From the NCBI RefSeq assembly GCF_023898315.1, contig NC_064614.1:1058844432-1058908431 (forward strand): 64,000 nt of DNA, written 5' to 3'. This DNA is from Schistocerca nitens (taxonomy: Eukaryota > Arthropoda > Insecta > Orthoptera > Acrididae). This document shows, in pieces, positions 41,851 to 54,340 of the stretch. The notes beneath the pieces are model-generated. The model searched no databases and was not told where the DNA came from. It worked only from the letters and a program-made list of their open reading frames with translations. The translations under genes were made by a program, and so were the position numbers. The stretch's first letter is position 1; each line of letters opens with the position of its first letter.

Positions 41851-43590
41851 CCCTCAAATTATATTTGGAATATCCAGTTATGTCAATTAAATCAGCCTGA
41901 CAAAGGTCGACATTTCCTTTCGTGGCAAGTAAGATCTCGTCGGACTGAGCCATGAACAATAATATATTATTTATAAATAACGGACCAAAAACAATCGAAC
42001 CAAACAAATACCCATACATAAATTTTATTCAAAAAACATTGCAACATGTTAACATGTCTTTGTTTGTCCAGCAAGAAGGTGCATTCAGCTCACTGGTGTC
42101 TAGAAAAAAAATCTCTCACGCGACAATCACGGTACCACTCAGTCAACAGCTTCACATTTTGAGTTAGCACTCATTGGCTCATATCCGTCAATACCGATTT
42201 CCATTCTTAGTGCAGGAAGTGAAGGTCATGCTGCCTGATGCAACACATTCCTTGTTTGCCGATAGCTGTTTACCGGTGTTTGTAGTTCGGCAGGCAAGAA
42301 AATAAGAACAGCCTTTTGGTTACATTCGGACGCATTTAATAATGATATCGAAACAAATCCTGACACAACTAGAAATGCTTTAAGTCCAATCAATTGTACA
42401 TAGGTGGTGTTAATTAATACTTAAAAAAAGTCAGGTATTAATAATGTGGCACAGCATGTCACATCAAAATGGGAGACCATAAAATTACTGCTTCATATGA
42501 ACTATTAAACATCTACGGAAGCAAAAAGATGACTTTAAATAAGGAGTGCTGCGTCCGATTTGAAATGACAGCTACAATTGATCTTCAGGTAAGTGTAAAC
42601 GTATCAAAGAGTATCCAACCTCAGACGTTTCTTATGAAGCACAGACCAAGGCAAAGAAAACAGTAACATCTCGTACGTTAATTTAACACCAAATGTAAAA
42701 AGAATCGTCAGTTATATCTTTGGTTTGGTTTGTTCTTCATAACAAACATCTTTGGTTAGACACCTTTCTGATAAGCTATAAATATTTCAAATTGGACATA
42801 CCACCTCTTGTTATAATTTGATTCTTTAAATGTTTGGTAGTTCAGATGTAACCGTAATTATATTGACCGCCACATTGATATAATATTCTATGACATATCA
42901 TTAATATTAGAGCTTTGTTAGTACTAATTTTATACCACATACACGTAATTGATTGGACTTCATGCATTTATAGTTATTTCAAGATTTGTTTTGATCTATA
43001 CAGACAGCGATGGCGGGGTAAACTGAAACCAGTAATTATAACAGAAAACGATCAAACAGCTGCATATCATTATTTTAAATAATATGTGACAGCTGCTGGC
43101 AATCGCTTTCAAGAAATGTTCAATCTTCTTCGATATGCTTATGTCATTCGTAAACTGATAATTTGCTCATAGAAGACTCACTAAAAGCCATACTTAACAT
43201 TTCTAAAACTTTTCTGCACTTTATTCCACTTTTATTGCTAAATGAAATACACATTCTCTGATCCATTTTTACGGAAAATAGTCTCTGAGGCTACCAAAGC
43301 ACAAGTCAATTTTTTGACAGCTGTCACAGTCAATATATCAAACATGGCTAACACTGAAAGCTACATTTTATACTTGTTTACCAACACAACAAAAACAATC
43401 CCCCGAATAGTAGTAGTAAAACACGCGAAACTTCAAAATTCCGTTACTTTTTGAACACAGTTCTTATGTTACATGAACATATCGTGTATCGGGATGAGCC
43501 CGACTTGAACGCGACGATATTGAACAAATAAATGTATTAGACAGCGCAGTGTCAAGAGATATGCTCCAGTGGCCATTTAGGAGCTCATAC
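41851..43590. other. A+T-rich stretch upstream of a CpG-rich island
   Basis: No coding domain recognised; open frames up to 71 codons only. It could hold upstream regulatory sequence of the putative gene start at 43.6 kb, but nothing specific is visible. Confidence 0.4.
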
Positions 43591-43764
43591 TAAACGCATA
43601 ACAGACGGGATGTCGTTAAGCGAGTGGTGAGCAAATTCGGTCTCAGCTAGCAGCTGCCGTCGACAGCGCCTCGCACTGTCAGCCCGTGCGACAGCGGAGT
43701 AGTGGGGGTTGCCTAGCGGAGGGCGTCGGACGCCGGCGCCTCGCAGTGTGCCTGCGGCCGCCGC
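43591..43764 (+). promoter_or_regulatory. CpG-rich island, candidate promoter/5' UTR
   Basis: Base composition shifts sharply to G+C-rich with frequent CpG (GTCGACAGCGCCTCGCAC, GGGCGTCGGACGCCGGCGCC) in an otherwise A+T-rich 20-kb setting. A possible initiator, GGTCTCAGCT, lies near 43640. No TATA box is seen. In insects that methylate gene bodies, CpG tends to survive at promoters; using that here is inference. Confidence 0.45.
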
Positions 43765-43832
43765 ATGGAGCGCTGGCTGTCCGAGCGACGCCTGTGGCTG
43801 CTGGGGAGCCGCCTGCCGCTGCTGCCGCGCAG
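43765..43832 (+). CDS. Candidate first coding exon of an unidentified host gene
   Basis: The ATG at 43765 sits in a good start context (GCCGCATGG) and opens a frame MERWLSERRLWLLGSRLPLL PR, which is basic and leucine-rich, ending in AG before the donor GTAACG (CGCAG/GTAACG at 43833). The exon would hold 22 codons plus two bases. Wobble positions are nearly all G or C, unlike surrounding chance frames. I do not recognise the protein and see no second exon in the window; insects of this genome size have introns of tens of kilobases, so absence is not decisive. It may also be a noncoding transcript or a decayed element. Confidence 0.35.
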
Positions 43833-46384
43833 GTAACGCTCTACACTCCCACCGGCACCTGCACTAACAACTCTGTCGCTCACCTCACTTCTTTACGTCT
43901 TTATTTAGCTGTATGACTTCATCACAATTTTGTAATACTGTGGACAATTTCGCTAGTAATACTCTCGTGGAGCCTGTCAACAAATCGTCTGTCTTGGACA
44001 AAGAATCAAATGTAACTGCTATTGTCATTATTATACTTTTTTTGAGTGTGATGTAAAACACATAAGAAATTTATCTCCTTATTTATAATCAATTAGCGTA
44101 CTAAATATCTATGGGTTATCGATTTTGGTCATCAATGATTATACTGAGATCTGAAAACACGTGTAAAATCGCGAAACATGAAAGAATTGTCAGCAAGGCG
44201 ACGTTAAGTGACAATGTTTCATATTCAGTCTCCTGCATAATTTCGCCTATCGTCTTGCCATGTCCTTGTGATGTCGCCTTGCTGAGATATCAGTCTTCCA
44301 TTTCTCAACTTTATACTATTCGAGACATTTATATGTGATCATTTACTGGAAACACACAGAAAAATGTTATCACTGATTTGTAATCGATTGCTTAAAATTC
44401 ACAAGAGTGAAAAAAGATTGTACTCTTATACTCGTATGTCACCCAAAGATCTATACATCATTCAGAGGTCTGTTTACGGCTATATGACACAAATAGAGCG
44501 TCAGTAATATTCCTTCTGAAATTTCTATTAAGAAGCGAAACGTATTGAAATAATCTGCGTAGTGTTTATGATCGAAACATGAGCCTTTATACATTGTCGC
44601 TATAAAGAACGTAATCAGCAACGTGAGATCGTTGTATATACGTTGTTCATCCGCCGTTTCAAAGCTAAGATAATTAGAACAACAGAGTGTCTCCTACATA
44701 GTGACTATATTGTTCATAAAAACGTGATGAACTGTTATACACATCATTATGTTTGCGTCCCGTTTGGCTAGGAAGGTAAAGAATATCGTGGTGTAGGATA
44801 AAGTCGCTGTTGCAAGTGTAGGAAGAAGATTCGTTGAAAAATGAGTATAAGCCAAATGAAAAATACATTTATCTCTTGCAAGCTGCATCCGATATAATCT
44901 CCTCTACGCTACGGACTACAAAATTGCCTTTTTCCCGTTAACAAGAACTTGTTTCAGAAGTCAGTGCAACAATGTGCGCCTCTTCGTTTCGCAACTTCTT
45001 GGTCTCCTATGTTTCTTTGAGTGGTTAAAACATATGTAAATTACTTGGGAGAAGGTAAGGTATGTATGATTGACTTGGAAAACACTCAGTTTCAGTGTTA
45101 TCGCCGCAGTTGTTGCAAGGTCAGTATCGGGACGTACTTTGCCATATAGCAGTCGAAGACCTACAGGCAGTAATCTACTCCATTTCGATTTGATTAAAGG
45201 CCAACGTTGATTGTTTTAGGAGATCTGAGTGATGTATTATTGACAGTGGTCCCGCCCGTCGTGTATTGCTTGACGATCCCCTTTTTTACCTTTAAAATGG
45301 CCAAGTTAATCTCTATTGCAGATCACTACGCTCAAAATTTCTTTGAGGTAGATGATGAAGAAAGGCGACATATCTCACGCTCTCCCATTCTTGGGAGTGG
45401 AGTCGGATTCCTTCGCCAGCGAAATTTGTTAGAAGGAGGTCATCTTCTACAACTAGCCGCTGAAGTTCAAATGCTGTTTGGATTCTATATTCATCTACTT
45501 GCGAATCTTAAGCATATCATACACACTGCGGTGTGCTGAACCATCTATTTTCACTAGGCCGTTTTCCAAAGACATAATATCTTCAATGACTGCAGTATTT
45601 CCTGGAATTAAATGGCTCGTAGCATAACTCAGATTAGAAGCATCGACCATGGACTTCAAACTATTTGCAAATTTCCTAGTCCATTAACAAACTTGCTGCT
45701 GTGACAAACATGCATCGTTATACTAGACCTTAGTTTAGAGGTAAATTTCAGTGTCTTTCTCGCTTTCACAGCGTCTAAACAGAGTAGCAGAACGCGTTCC
45801 TTACCTGAAGCAAGTATTTCGTGAAGCAACCATCTTCACTGTGTCACTGTTTGTACACATACACGACAATCTACTGCACGTCTGGTACACTTCAGAAGGA
45901 AGAATACCCAATTACAAGCTAGTTTTGCCTTTTTTGCTTTGTTATCATATATTTAAGATTTATATTTGACTTACCGTTGTACAAACTGAAGTTTTATATG
46001 TTTGTGAACGGAGCATATGAGACGATTTTTCACCTAGGACAATGAAAAAATAATCATGTTAAGATTCATATGTGATCGACAAATCGGCACGCAGTACACT
46101 GCAATCAATGAAGAAAACTATATTCTTATCGTGATTCAACACAGACTTCTGTAATACGCTACGTGGGCTTACAGGAAACGTGTGTAGTAATTATGGAACA
46201 ACTTTTCATTCCTGTGAAGTATAAATTCACACATTCACGGGTTCTGAAAGCTAAATCAGTCAGTTACAAATATAATCCTATACGTTACAGCCTAACGCTA
46301 ACGAGTAAATTTCGTATCTACGATTTTCAGTAAAGAATTAGAAAATAAGGTTCACTCTGAGCTGCAATTCTGCAGATGCTTTAC
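43833..46384. other. A+T-rich stretch, no recognised feature
   Basis: If the 43.8-kb exon is real this is intron 1. The frame 45207-45539 (110 codons, plus) and other frames show no known motif. Confidence 0.4.
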
Positions 46385-46517
46385 GCTGGTGATTGCTAGT
46401 TCACTTCGCTAACTTTATACAAAAAATTGACGCGAAGACGCATGGCCATAGGCAGCCACTACATGAACGACAATTTTTGATATAAAGTTAGCAATGTGAA
46501 ATAGCAATCTCCAGTGC
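46385..46517. repeat. Inverted repeat (fold-back)
   Basis: Arms 46385-46429 and 46471-46517 pair over about 45 bp with roughly 80 percent identity, shared core GCTAACTTTATA in one arm and TATAAAGTTAGC in the other, around a 41-base loop. It directly precedes a hammerhead-like core. Same layout ingredients as the 244-440 repeat. Confidence 0.85.
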
Positions 46518-46525
46518 AAAACACT

Positions 46526-46566
46526 CACCTAAAGATGGCTGAATGGTTGTCAGCCGAAATATCGTG
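46526..46566 (+). ncRNA. Hammerhead-like core, second copy
   Basis: CAC - CTAAAGA - stem GGCTGA/TCAGCC - GAAA - TATC - GTG. Helix I could pair CAC with GTG, and TATC fits an NUH cleavage triplet. The conserved core has one change (CTAAAGA for CTGANGA), so this copy is probably dead even if the family is a ribozyme. Confidence 0.3.
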
Positions 46567-46759
46567 GCAAGTAGTCGACATCATCCGGCTGCAATCCCGA
46601 AACTTCATGGAATACTCTTTGGGCCCGGAAAATTCCAAGAGCCACAGAACATCATATGTTATTTCGCTAGGATTTCACATCCATTTTCTGATACCTAAAC
46701 CTGAGTTATCCGAGAAGTGTGATAAACAGGAAAAAGCCACAACACCCATCTGTGAACTA

Positions 46760-46890
46760 AAGATTTCGAGGTTTGAGTTTAACGTCTCGTCGATATCGAA
46801 GTCGTTTCAACTCGGAGCACAATTTCGGTTGATCAACGATATCGGGAGGAATTGGTAGCAATCGTATGGAAGGAACCATCCCAGTGTTTA
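46760..46890 (-). repeat. Family B-like SINE tail fragment, old
   Basis: GAGTTTAACGTCTCGTCGAT and CTCGGAGCACAA, followed by GAAGGAACCATCCCAG, align with GCGTTTAACGTCCCGTCGAC, GACGGAGCGCAAG and GAATCATTCCGGC of the SINE at 55346. The tRNA-like head is missing. Confidence 0.6.
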
Positions 46891-47149
46891 ATAGTGGCAA
46901 CTGAGGGAAAGAAAAGAAATATAAAGCCTGCTTTTAAGGCCAGTATTTACTTCCTCGTTGACTCATATTTTGGATCTTAGTATCAATTTTCTTGATAATG
47001 GCTCATATCCTGTTGCAGGAGATACCATCAAAGGCTAAAAAAACAGTTCTTTAAATTTGCGACGTTAATTGTTTAGGAAAACCAGACTGGCGGCCTAGAG
47101 TAACGACATAGACTCATATTCAGAAAAAACGGGACACTTTGGATGACTG

Positions 47150-47565
47150 GTGATAGGACGTTCACATTTAAAGGGATGTACATTAGTATGTTCTGCAGAA
47201 ATGACTAGCATTTCAGTCACCTTGATTCAGCATGTGTCTCGTTGCCTAGTAGGCACAGAATCCGCCATGGGCCTTGATAACTTGTTCCTTGTATGATGGT
47301 ATCGACGCGTGTAAAGCACGAAAGATGTCCGATGGTAGAGCCATCCATGTTGCATTCACCTGGTTCCAATGATCATCTGTGGTATTTGGCATTGGGTCAC
47401 AGCGCTGCACCATTCATTTAACCATATGACACACACTTTCGACTGGCGCAAGTCTGGTGGTCTGGCGGGCCTGGGCAAAAGGCCGACATCCTGTGACACG
47501 AAGAAGGTGGTGACAAATGGAAGAGCGCTCTTGTTCCTCTGCTTACCGACCCCTTCTTCCATCAT
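47150..47565 (-). pseudogene. Tc1-type transposase C-terminal remnant
   Basis: The minus strand reads VTTFFVSQDVGLLPRPARPP DLRQSKVCVIW (compare LPWPARSPDLSPIENVW, with the catalytic Glu lost), then NATWMALPSDIFRALHASIP and KAHGGFCAY with a stop near 47241. A conserved 3' tail of the element (ATGTACATCCCTTTAAATGT on the opposite strand reading) continues to about 47150. Inactive. Confidence 0.65.
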
Positions 47566-50520
47566 CTCAGCTCCACGACTCCTCGAAATTTTTCTGCTCT
47601 CGACATTGTCACTGGGGGACTAAATATGCAATGCTATCCAGTGACTGATAGCCTTTTCATGTCCACATCTTCAAGTGCAGGATGGAAATTCTCTGTCTTG
47701 CATGGGCTGGTGTGCAACTCGGGAACTGGCTTCTTTGTCACGATTTCATTGTCAATGCTGTTCCCAACTGTGACCGCACATTGTTTCCTTCATTCCTAAG
47801 TTGCTGTGAAAGCGGCCACATAACACTTCCTTGTGACGGCTATCTCTGCGACAAGCTCCAGAAATTTTTTAAGCAGGCTGACTTGTCTCGCAGTCTTTTA
47901 GTTTCACAAGCCTCCCTTTGCGAATTCTTGTCTCTTTTAGTACTCTGCTTCCCAGTGCCTGTGGGGCACTGCCTTTCTAAGGCAGGTAAAAAGGGTCTCT
48001 GCGAGCCAGAAGACTCACCCGCCTCCACTCGTCGTACGTTCTTGACGCTTTTGTGTCTACTGGGGTCCATCGGTTTTTGGCACACTTGCCATTGTCCGCC
48101 AGGCTCTTCGGAAGGTCCTCATTCATAAGCGAAGCGAGGGCACCCTCCCAGCAATGCCCTGTGTGGTTGCAGAATGGCTCTAGTGTCTCGCCGCTTTTCA
48201 TCCTGGGCCGCTGGCGGCATGGGTCGGCGAAAGTGGCTAGCGCTGGATGTATCACAATATACTCCTAGGTCATCTAGAAATTAATAATGTATTCTTCCTT
48301 ACATATTGTATACGCAAAATACGTAAAATTTCATTGTTCGCTAACCTTCCATGTGTTTTTAGTGCCCAGCAGCGTAGAATGCTGACTTTCGCTTTCGGTA
48401 TTACTTCTGCGATGGTAAATATTTTTTACGCCCTAAGAAAAATTTCCTGAAGATACCACCAAACGCTATGGAAGTGGGTATTTGAATTTTCCATCCTAAC
48501 TGTGCCGAAAGACTAGAACTTCAGAGAACTTACAGCAAAAGCAGAACCTATCTGCAGCTTTGACGAAGTTTCCGCTATGAGAGGAAAGACGTTAATGGGG
48601 AAAATATAACAGAAATTTTATACGTGGATAGACAGACTGGGAAGCGAAAGCCCACTCTGCACAAATTGACCTGCACTATCATGCCTCGAGTGCTGCTGAG
48701 CAGATGGAACTACGTTTCTGCACCGTATTAACATTTTCATTACTCTTACGACATGTGCCACGTATTCAGTGCAATAAGCTGCTGTTAAATAAGTCTACTC
48801 TGTGGGTATGGGCGTGTGTATGTAAGCACAATGGACAAAAAAATCAGTCAGCTTCAGGAGACATCACACTGCTACCAATAACACTGTCTCTAACCTAGAT
48901 AAAGTCCTCATTTGGGCAAGGAACAGAGTCCTTTAGATTCGTCAGGAACCAAATGGATATAATTAAAGTGGAGCTACTCATATAGGTGCACTGTTGGCTG
49001 TAATTATCGTATGAAAGCGAATCTTGGTGGATATTTTAATGACTTAATGCGCAGCCGATTTAGGCTGGAAAAATTAGTTCCAATTTTGGCCACCAGGTAC
49101 AAATGTGGCGCTGTTAATGCACACAAGATGTATAGAAATGTTTCCATACGTAATGAATTAGAAACGGGACATGGGCATAAAAGTTCGAACACGTGAGACA
49201 GGCATAACTTTGATTTTATTTTTAACTGCCACTTAAACAATTTGTTCAATACGGGCAATGGAGACGTCGAAGAGATGCTATACAGCGCCAGATTTGCACC
49301 TGGTATCTAAATTTGGAATTAATTTTTTTCTATGTGAATTGGTTCCACATTAACGCATTAGCATACGTATGAAGTTTCGCTGACGATAATTACAACCCAC
49401 ACTGGAATTATAACCACTTGGTATGTCACACCGTTGATTATTAGACGCTGTCAATATCCCAACGCACACCAATCGTACAGGTGTGAATGAGGTGCCATGA
49501 AAAAGGTTTCTTATCCGTCTTCTGACACTGCATATCGAATTTGCGCTAAAACCTAGTATTTGTGGAAACCTTTAACTATCATAGACAAGAGGCCATCGTA
49601 CCTATATTTTCCGAAGCTAAATTATTAATAACGAATAACAGACTTCCTTTTCATATTACCTTATTACAAATACCATTTTACGTGATTTAATGTACTTATT
49701 AACTGGATAATTTGCGTACAGCATTGCCATAGATAATAAGCATGACCACTGCGGTGGTTCAATATCTCTGTCCGTCGTACGGGTTGACTTTCCTAAACGT
49801 ATATACTTTCCGAAACGAGGAACATCCTATAGAATTCTTACGTTTATTAGATCCGTCAGGATCACCGCCACGTAAACTTAAAGAACAACGCTATTGTCGT
49901 GTGGATAATAAACATGAACGCTAAACAGGGTTAGGCAATGGAACACCCATGGTTGTAAAAAAAAAAACAATAAATTGACAATTAATGATCAGCTGATTGA
50001 CACCGGGAGAACTGTAGTAATACCCCAGATAAACTTAACACCATCTGATCCAAGCAGCCTTTTCAGTTGACAAGAAGACAGTTGACTATTAAAATTTCAC
50101 TTGCAATCACTATAAATAAGTCGTAGGGACAAACGATTCAAAGAGCAGGATTGTATTTACCAAATCCTATCTTCACTCACGGACAACTGTATGTAGCCTT
50201 CTGAAGGGTAACTAAATCAACTAACGTTTTTGTATCCCTTAAAGAAAATGAAAAACTAAAAGCACAAGAAGATTACGTCAAATATGGTTTACGTCGAGGT
50301 ATTATAATGCTCTGTAAAGAATTTTGTTCTAAATTATGTGTCTGGAAATGTATCTACAAACATGTATTACAAATTCATGGTTATCGTTTCACGTCGTTCC
50401 ATTCATTTTTCAAATGTTTTGGCTCCATTCCCTTAACTTCCCTTATCCCAAGCATTACACTTATTCCAAATACTCTCATTTTTTAAAACTATGAATGTGC
50501 GAAGGCTTCGCACGGGTTCC
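47566..50520. other. No recognisable gene
   Basis: Frames at 47682-48128 (148 codons, plus) and 47840-48255 (minus) overlap in a slightly GC-richer patch but neither shows a domain that I know. A 60-codon frame at 49742-49924 is also unassigned. The remainder is A+T-rich. Confidence 0.4.
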
Positions 50521-50524
50521 CAGG

Positions 50525-51320
50525 TCTACCAAATTGCCAGGGTGCTACATCATCTGTTCCACGTAGCTCCAGATGCTTTCTATGGAATTAAGAACGGCAA
50601 AACATAGCGACCAGTCGAGCTGCTATAGGTTATATTAGCGTTTGTGAAACCAGGAAAGTATGTATGCAGCCCTGTGAAAACGGCGTTTGTCTTTTTGGAA
50701 GTCGAGAGTGTCCGCATCATACCCATCATGAGTATATACAAGAAAGGACAACACTTGATCACTGAGAATGTTCAAAGAAGTGACATTCTCATTCATGTTC
50801 ACAGTAACCTAACATAGTTGGGGAGCAAAACAGACATCACAGAACCACCTACCACTTTCGGCCCGATATGCACCCCCCCCCCCCCACTCCCCTTCCCCAC
50901 AATCACACACAGCAGGTTAGACGCCTCATTGTGGCGTTCGTTGACGCAACACTTTGCTTCATTTGAAAAAAAAAAAAGTGTTCGAAGTTGCGACTCTTCG
51001 CACCACACTACTACATGCTTTCAGTTAACTACCGTTCGGCTTATGTACTGCTTGGCTAACTGAAGACGTGCAGCTTTGTAGCCACTCTCAGCAATGGCCT
51101 TTGCTAGATACTCTACTCTAAATGTTCACTGAATGCAGTGCCATTCGCGACGTTCGCTTGGAAACTGGTTGAGAAAGACCAGCAACTACTGGCAGCAACA
51201 ATTCATGTAGAGTTCGAAACCGATTGCTGTCGACAATGCGTGGCACTGAAGTCCAGGCACTGTCGGTTAGGATGTTCTTATGAGCACTGTTCTTACGTCG
51301 TGTTGTAAACATAGTGGACA
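50525..51320 (-). pseudogene. Tc1-type transposase remnant
   Basis: The minus strand gives VNMNENVTSLNILSDQVLSF LVYTHDGYDADTLDFQKDK then FHRAAYILSWFH and, in another frame, LNSIESIWSYVEQM. These align in order with the ..AILQDHMLPF.., ..FQQDNARPHTA.. and LNPIENVWSYMEQ parts of a Tc1 group that I recall from insects. The second catalytic motif is degraded (FQKDK). N-terminal sequence is presumably 50870-51320, where a C run (about 50873-50886) and an A run (50968-50979) have expanded. Confidence 0.65.
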
Positions 51321-53440
51321 GGACGTGTTGACTCCAACAAGTCAGGTAACTGCATTCAAGATGTGTTTATGAGTACGTCCAAACACGATAGTAGCTTCCT
51401 GCCACATGTCATGACGACCCATTTTGCTGTGCTGGTTCCATGCAACCGACTATCAAATACACACTAGGTTACTGCCATGACATGTCAGCTGTGGAAGGCC
51501 TCACGGCCATCTGATATCAGTTCTGTGGTATCGTCCAGAGATCACGGTGCCACACAAAAGTCGACAACGCTCATTGATACCACAGACATTAGAAATGTCT
51601 CGCTGCAATCTGTAACAAACGAATGGGAGAGGCTGAAGAAGATGCGTCCTCTCTCACTCAGCAGAGCAGCGCCCTCGCACGGAGGTCAATATAGAGCTGA
51701 GCTAGGAAGCGCTCTGCCATAGTTCGTGACGTCAGCTGAATCGGAGAGCATCATCGAGAGATATTCAAGAGAGATATTAAAGTCTTAAATGGAAATGTAC
51801 TTCTGTAAATACAGAACATTGTATGTGAAGAATACATTTAGTGCATCAAGTGATGCTTTAATAGTGGATGACAGCTGTAAATATCACACACTCGTGTGGC
51901 AAAGGTATGTACCAAGTTAGGTAAATCTTTTTATCATTCAGCCACGAGAGGGAATTGGCTGGTATACCGCTTGAGCTGCATAGTCGCACACCTCTGTAAT
52001 TCGGCGGGCATAAAGGAGACGTGATGACCCCGGCCGAGTTGAGGTGACCGAATGTGAAGGCCAAAGCACTTGAACAAACAAGACAGCAGCGAATATCGAG
52101 CGCCGGCTCTGCTTCGATCTGCTTGTCGCGTTCAAGGTGCCGCTCGGCAGGTGAGACCACGTCACTCCGCCGTCTCCCGCGTACGCACAGCCCCCACTAC
52201 GTAGGCACGATTTCGTAACCATCTTTTGCTGAAAGTTGCAATGCTTATCTTTCGACGATAAGTTTGTAGTGGCAGTCGCCACGTTATTAACTCCCGGCAC
52301 TGCAAATACGCGTTTGAAAAAAATGTACGTGTTTAAGTCGTTAACCGTGATCCTCATGAAGGGCAATGTCTTTTATGGACATTAAGTATTTTATCTTCAA
52401 TTGTCTTCAATATTCTTTGACGCATAACTTGTACCTGCACTTTGGTTCAGAGCTCTTTTTCTGAACGTAAGTTTCCTTTACTTCTTTGTTTCTTGGTAAG
52501 CTCATTTACTGCACCTTATTCAGAGTGGTATTTTTATTACAATTCTGTACTGTTATTGTTGGCGAGTTTAATCTCATATTGCAAGTTGGAGTACGCTGTG
52601 CATTCTTTTCTGAACATTATGACACACAAAGACAGTTAAAATTCGTGCACCGCGCTGGCTGGACACCCTAGTTACATGTCACATTTTTCTGAGATTGTTT
52701 GTGCAGACAGGACTTCTTAATGTCTTACTTTATGTGTTTATTAACACATTTCCTTTACAGTGTTCTATTCTCACTTAAGTACTATGTGCGGTTTGTTTGT
52801 TACCTCGATGTATCTCACATTCTGGTGGCGGTTAACGAACTGAAATGCATTAAATGATGTCAAATAAATTGTTTGTGTGATAAGGATTTTATCGTAGCGT
52901 GATGAGGACTTTGTTGTGATTAAGTGCTGAACAGAATGATCGCCAAATTCTTCGGAGATCTTATGCCTTATGTTAATACAGTTGTACATATAATTAAGTG
53001 CAAACAGCGGTTGTGCATAGCCCTCAGCTCGCGCGACGTGTGTACCGTAATGGCCATAAAACATAGGGGCTGTATGTGAAGCATTTTGGAAACACGTATT
53101 TGGATACGCACTCGTCAATCGCGGAGAGTTGGCGGTAGTCGAGGTACAGTGTTCCGAAAAAAAGGCGGTTTTGTCCGCAGTTATTTTGTCCAGTTCAACA
53201 CAGTGCCTACAGGCTAAGCCTGTATAATACCGACGGGATGTGGGGTGCCAAGGAAATGAAAGAGTCGTGTTGAGAGCTGCTCTATAAAGAAAAGAGCAAA
53301 GGTGAAATACAGGGAAATATTTAAAGCGAGTTTACTGTTTAATGACAAGGTGATGCATTTTCGTTAAGACCGTTTAATAGTGTTTCGAAATATCATTCAA
53401 GAAGTGAATGGAGATGGGAAAGTTGGCAACTAGGATGGGA
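51321..53440. other. Mixed stretch; GC-richer patches, possible LTR scraps
   Basis: 51640-51830 (GAGCAGCGCCCTCGCAC, then AATACAGAACATTGTATGTG) recalls insect LTR sequence but has no defined ends. 52025-52200 is GC-rich and contains CGGCAG/GTGAGACC, a good splice-donor string at 52149, without a convincing exon. The minus frame 53118-52771 (115 codons) is unassigned. Confidence 0.3.
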
Positions 53441-53444
53441 GAAG

Positions 53445-53640
53445 TCTTGTGGTGACATATGCAGATGAAATCGCAGCCCTATCAGTGATAGTCGACCTGA
53501 AAGTCAGTGCTCAGAAGCCAGACGCGGTGTTTGAGATTTGATATCGTCGGAGTTAGAGAACATTAGATACTCGGGCCTATGATTTGATATTCACAATCAT
53601 TGAAAGCTGGCGGCAGAACAATGGATTATTAATCCTTCCA
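53445..53640 (+). pseudogene. LINE reverse transcriptase scrap (R1-like)
   Basis: VVTYADEIAALSVIVDLKVS (about 53451-53510) resembles the YADDIALL motif C block with one catalytic Asp changed to Glu, and LENIRYSGL.FDIHNH (about 53553-53600) resembles the YLG segment after it. Short and stop-containing. Confidence 0.4.
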
Positions 53641-53856
53641 CAACAGTACTTCTGGATGTAAAAAAAATTATGACCTCATGTACCTTGTCCAGCGAAACCA
53701 AAATAAAGGCGTATAATGCAAATACAGATCCGCCATCGTAAATTTTGGTGCATACGGAAACGCGCCTATTTTGCACGCTTCACCGTCTTTCGGTCCTTCC
53801 TGTAGCCAGTGAGAAGCTCCATGTCAGTATCTCAGATTAATAATTAGATTAATACA

Positions 53857-54024
53857 TTTTCAGGTGCGCCTGCGTAAACAGATGAGCGCTATGTGTAGGA
53901 GACACTATCTTCTCACAGAAACATAGCTATAAATAGTGTATTTTCAGGTGCGCCTACGTAAACAGGTGAGCGCTATGTGTAGAAGACACCATCTTCTCAC
54001 AGAAACTTGGCTATAAATAGTGTA
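53857..54024 (+). repeat. 84-bp tandem duplication with TATA-like motifs
   Basis: Units 53857-53940 and 53941-54024 are about 90 percent identical: TTTTCAGGTGCGCCTRCGTA.. GAGCGCTATGTGTAG.. ATCTTCTCACAGAAAC.. and CTATAAATAGTGTA at the end of each. Confidence 0.92.
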
Positions 54025-54079
54025 GCTACTCCACTGAATACATGAAAACGGTAAGCGGATGCTTTTACAGCCCACCTGT

Positions 54080-54340
54080 TTCAAAACCTGTAGATGAAGA
54101 ATGCTTCAGAGTAGACATGGGCAACACCGAGCTTGAATTGCCGACCCATATGTTGCTAATAGCAGGAGATTTTACCTTAAAAGTGTTGAGTGGGAGACTC
54201 AGATGATTCAAGCAGATGCGAGGGGCAGGGATTCATGGGAGATTGTCGTCACTAACAGGCACAGACTTTTAGGGACAGTTAACATCGGCGACGTAATGAT
54301 TGAGAGGGCTGTAATGCGAATATTTCTACTTAGCATATGC
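54080..54340 (+). pseudogene. LINE endonuclease scrap (R1-like)
   Basis: LPTHMLLIAGDFTLK (about 54138-54183) matches the LLIAGDFNAK active-site segment of R1-type APE endonucleases, then SVEWETQMIQADARGRDSWEI and LLGTVNI follow in a shifted frame (compare SPEWGS..DARGRxLLEW). The catalytic Asp is kept; the neighbouring Asn is Thr. It lies downstream of the RT scrap at 53.45 kb, so the two are not in normal LINE order. Confidence 0.55.

Noticed and set aside
45207-45539. A 110-codon frame considered as a small protein gene.
   Set aside because: No recognisable motif; base usage matches flanking noncoding DNA.
47682-48255. Overlapping frames on both strands (148 codons plus, 92 and 81 codons minus).
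   Set aside because: Mutual overlap in a modestly GC-rich patch; neither strand shows a domain. Possibly decayed transposon sequence linked to the 47.2-kb Tc1 remnant, but this is not supported.
49742-49924. A 60-codon frame with a protein-like sequence (ends in KEQRYCRVDNKHER).
   Set aside because: Too short and unmatched; the neighbourhood has no splice or promoter signals that would support it.
51640-51830. An LTR of a retroelement.
   Set aside because: Style is suggestive only. No TG..CA ends, no paired copy and no target duplication could be placed.
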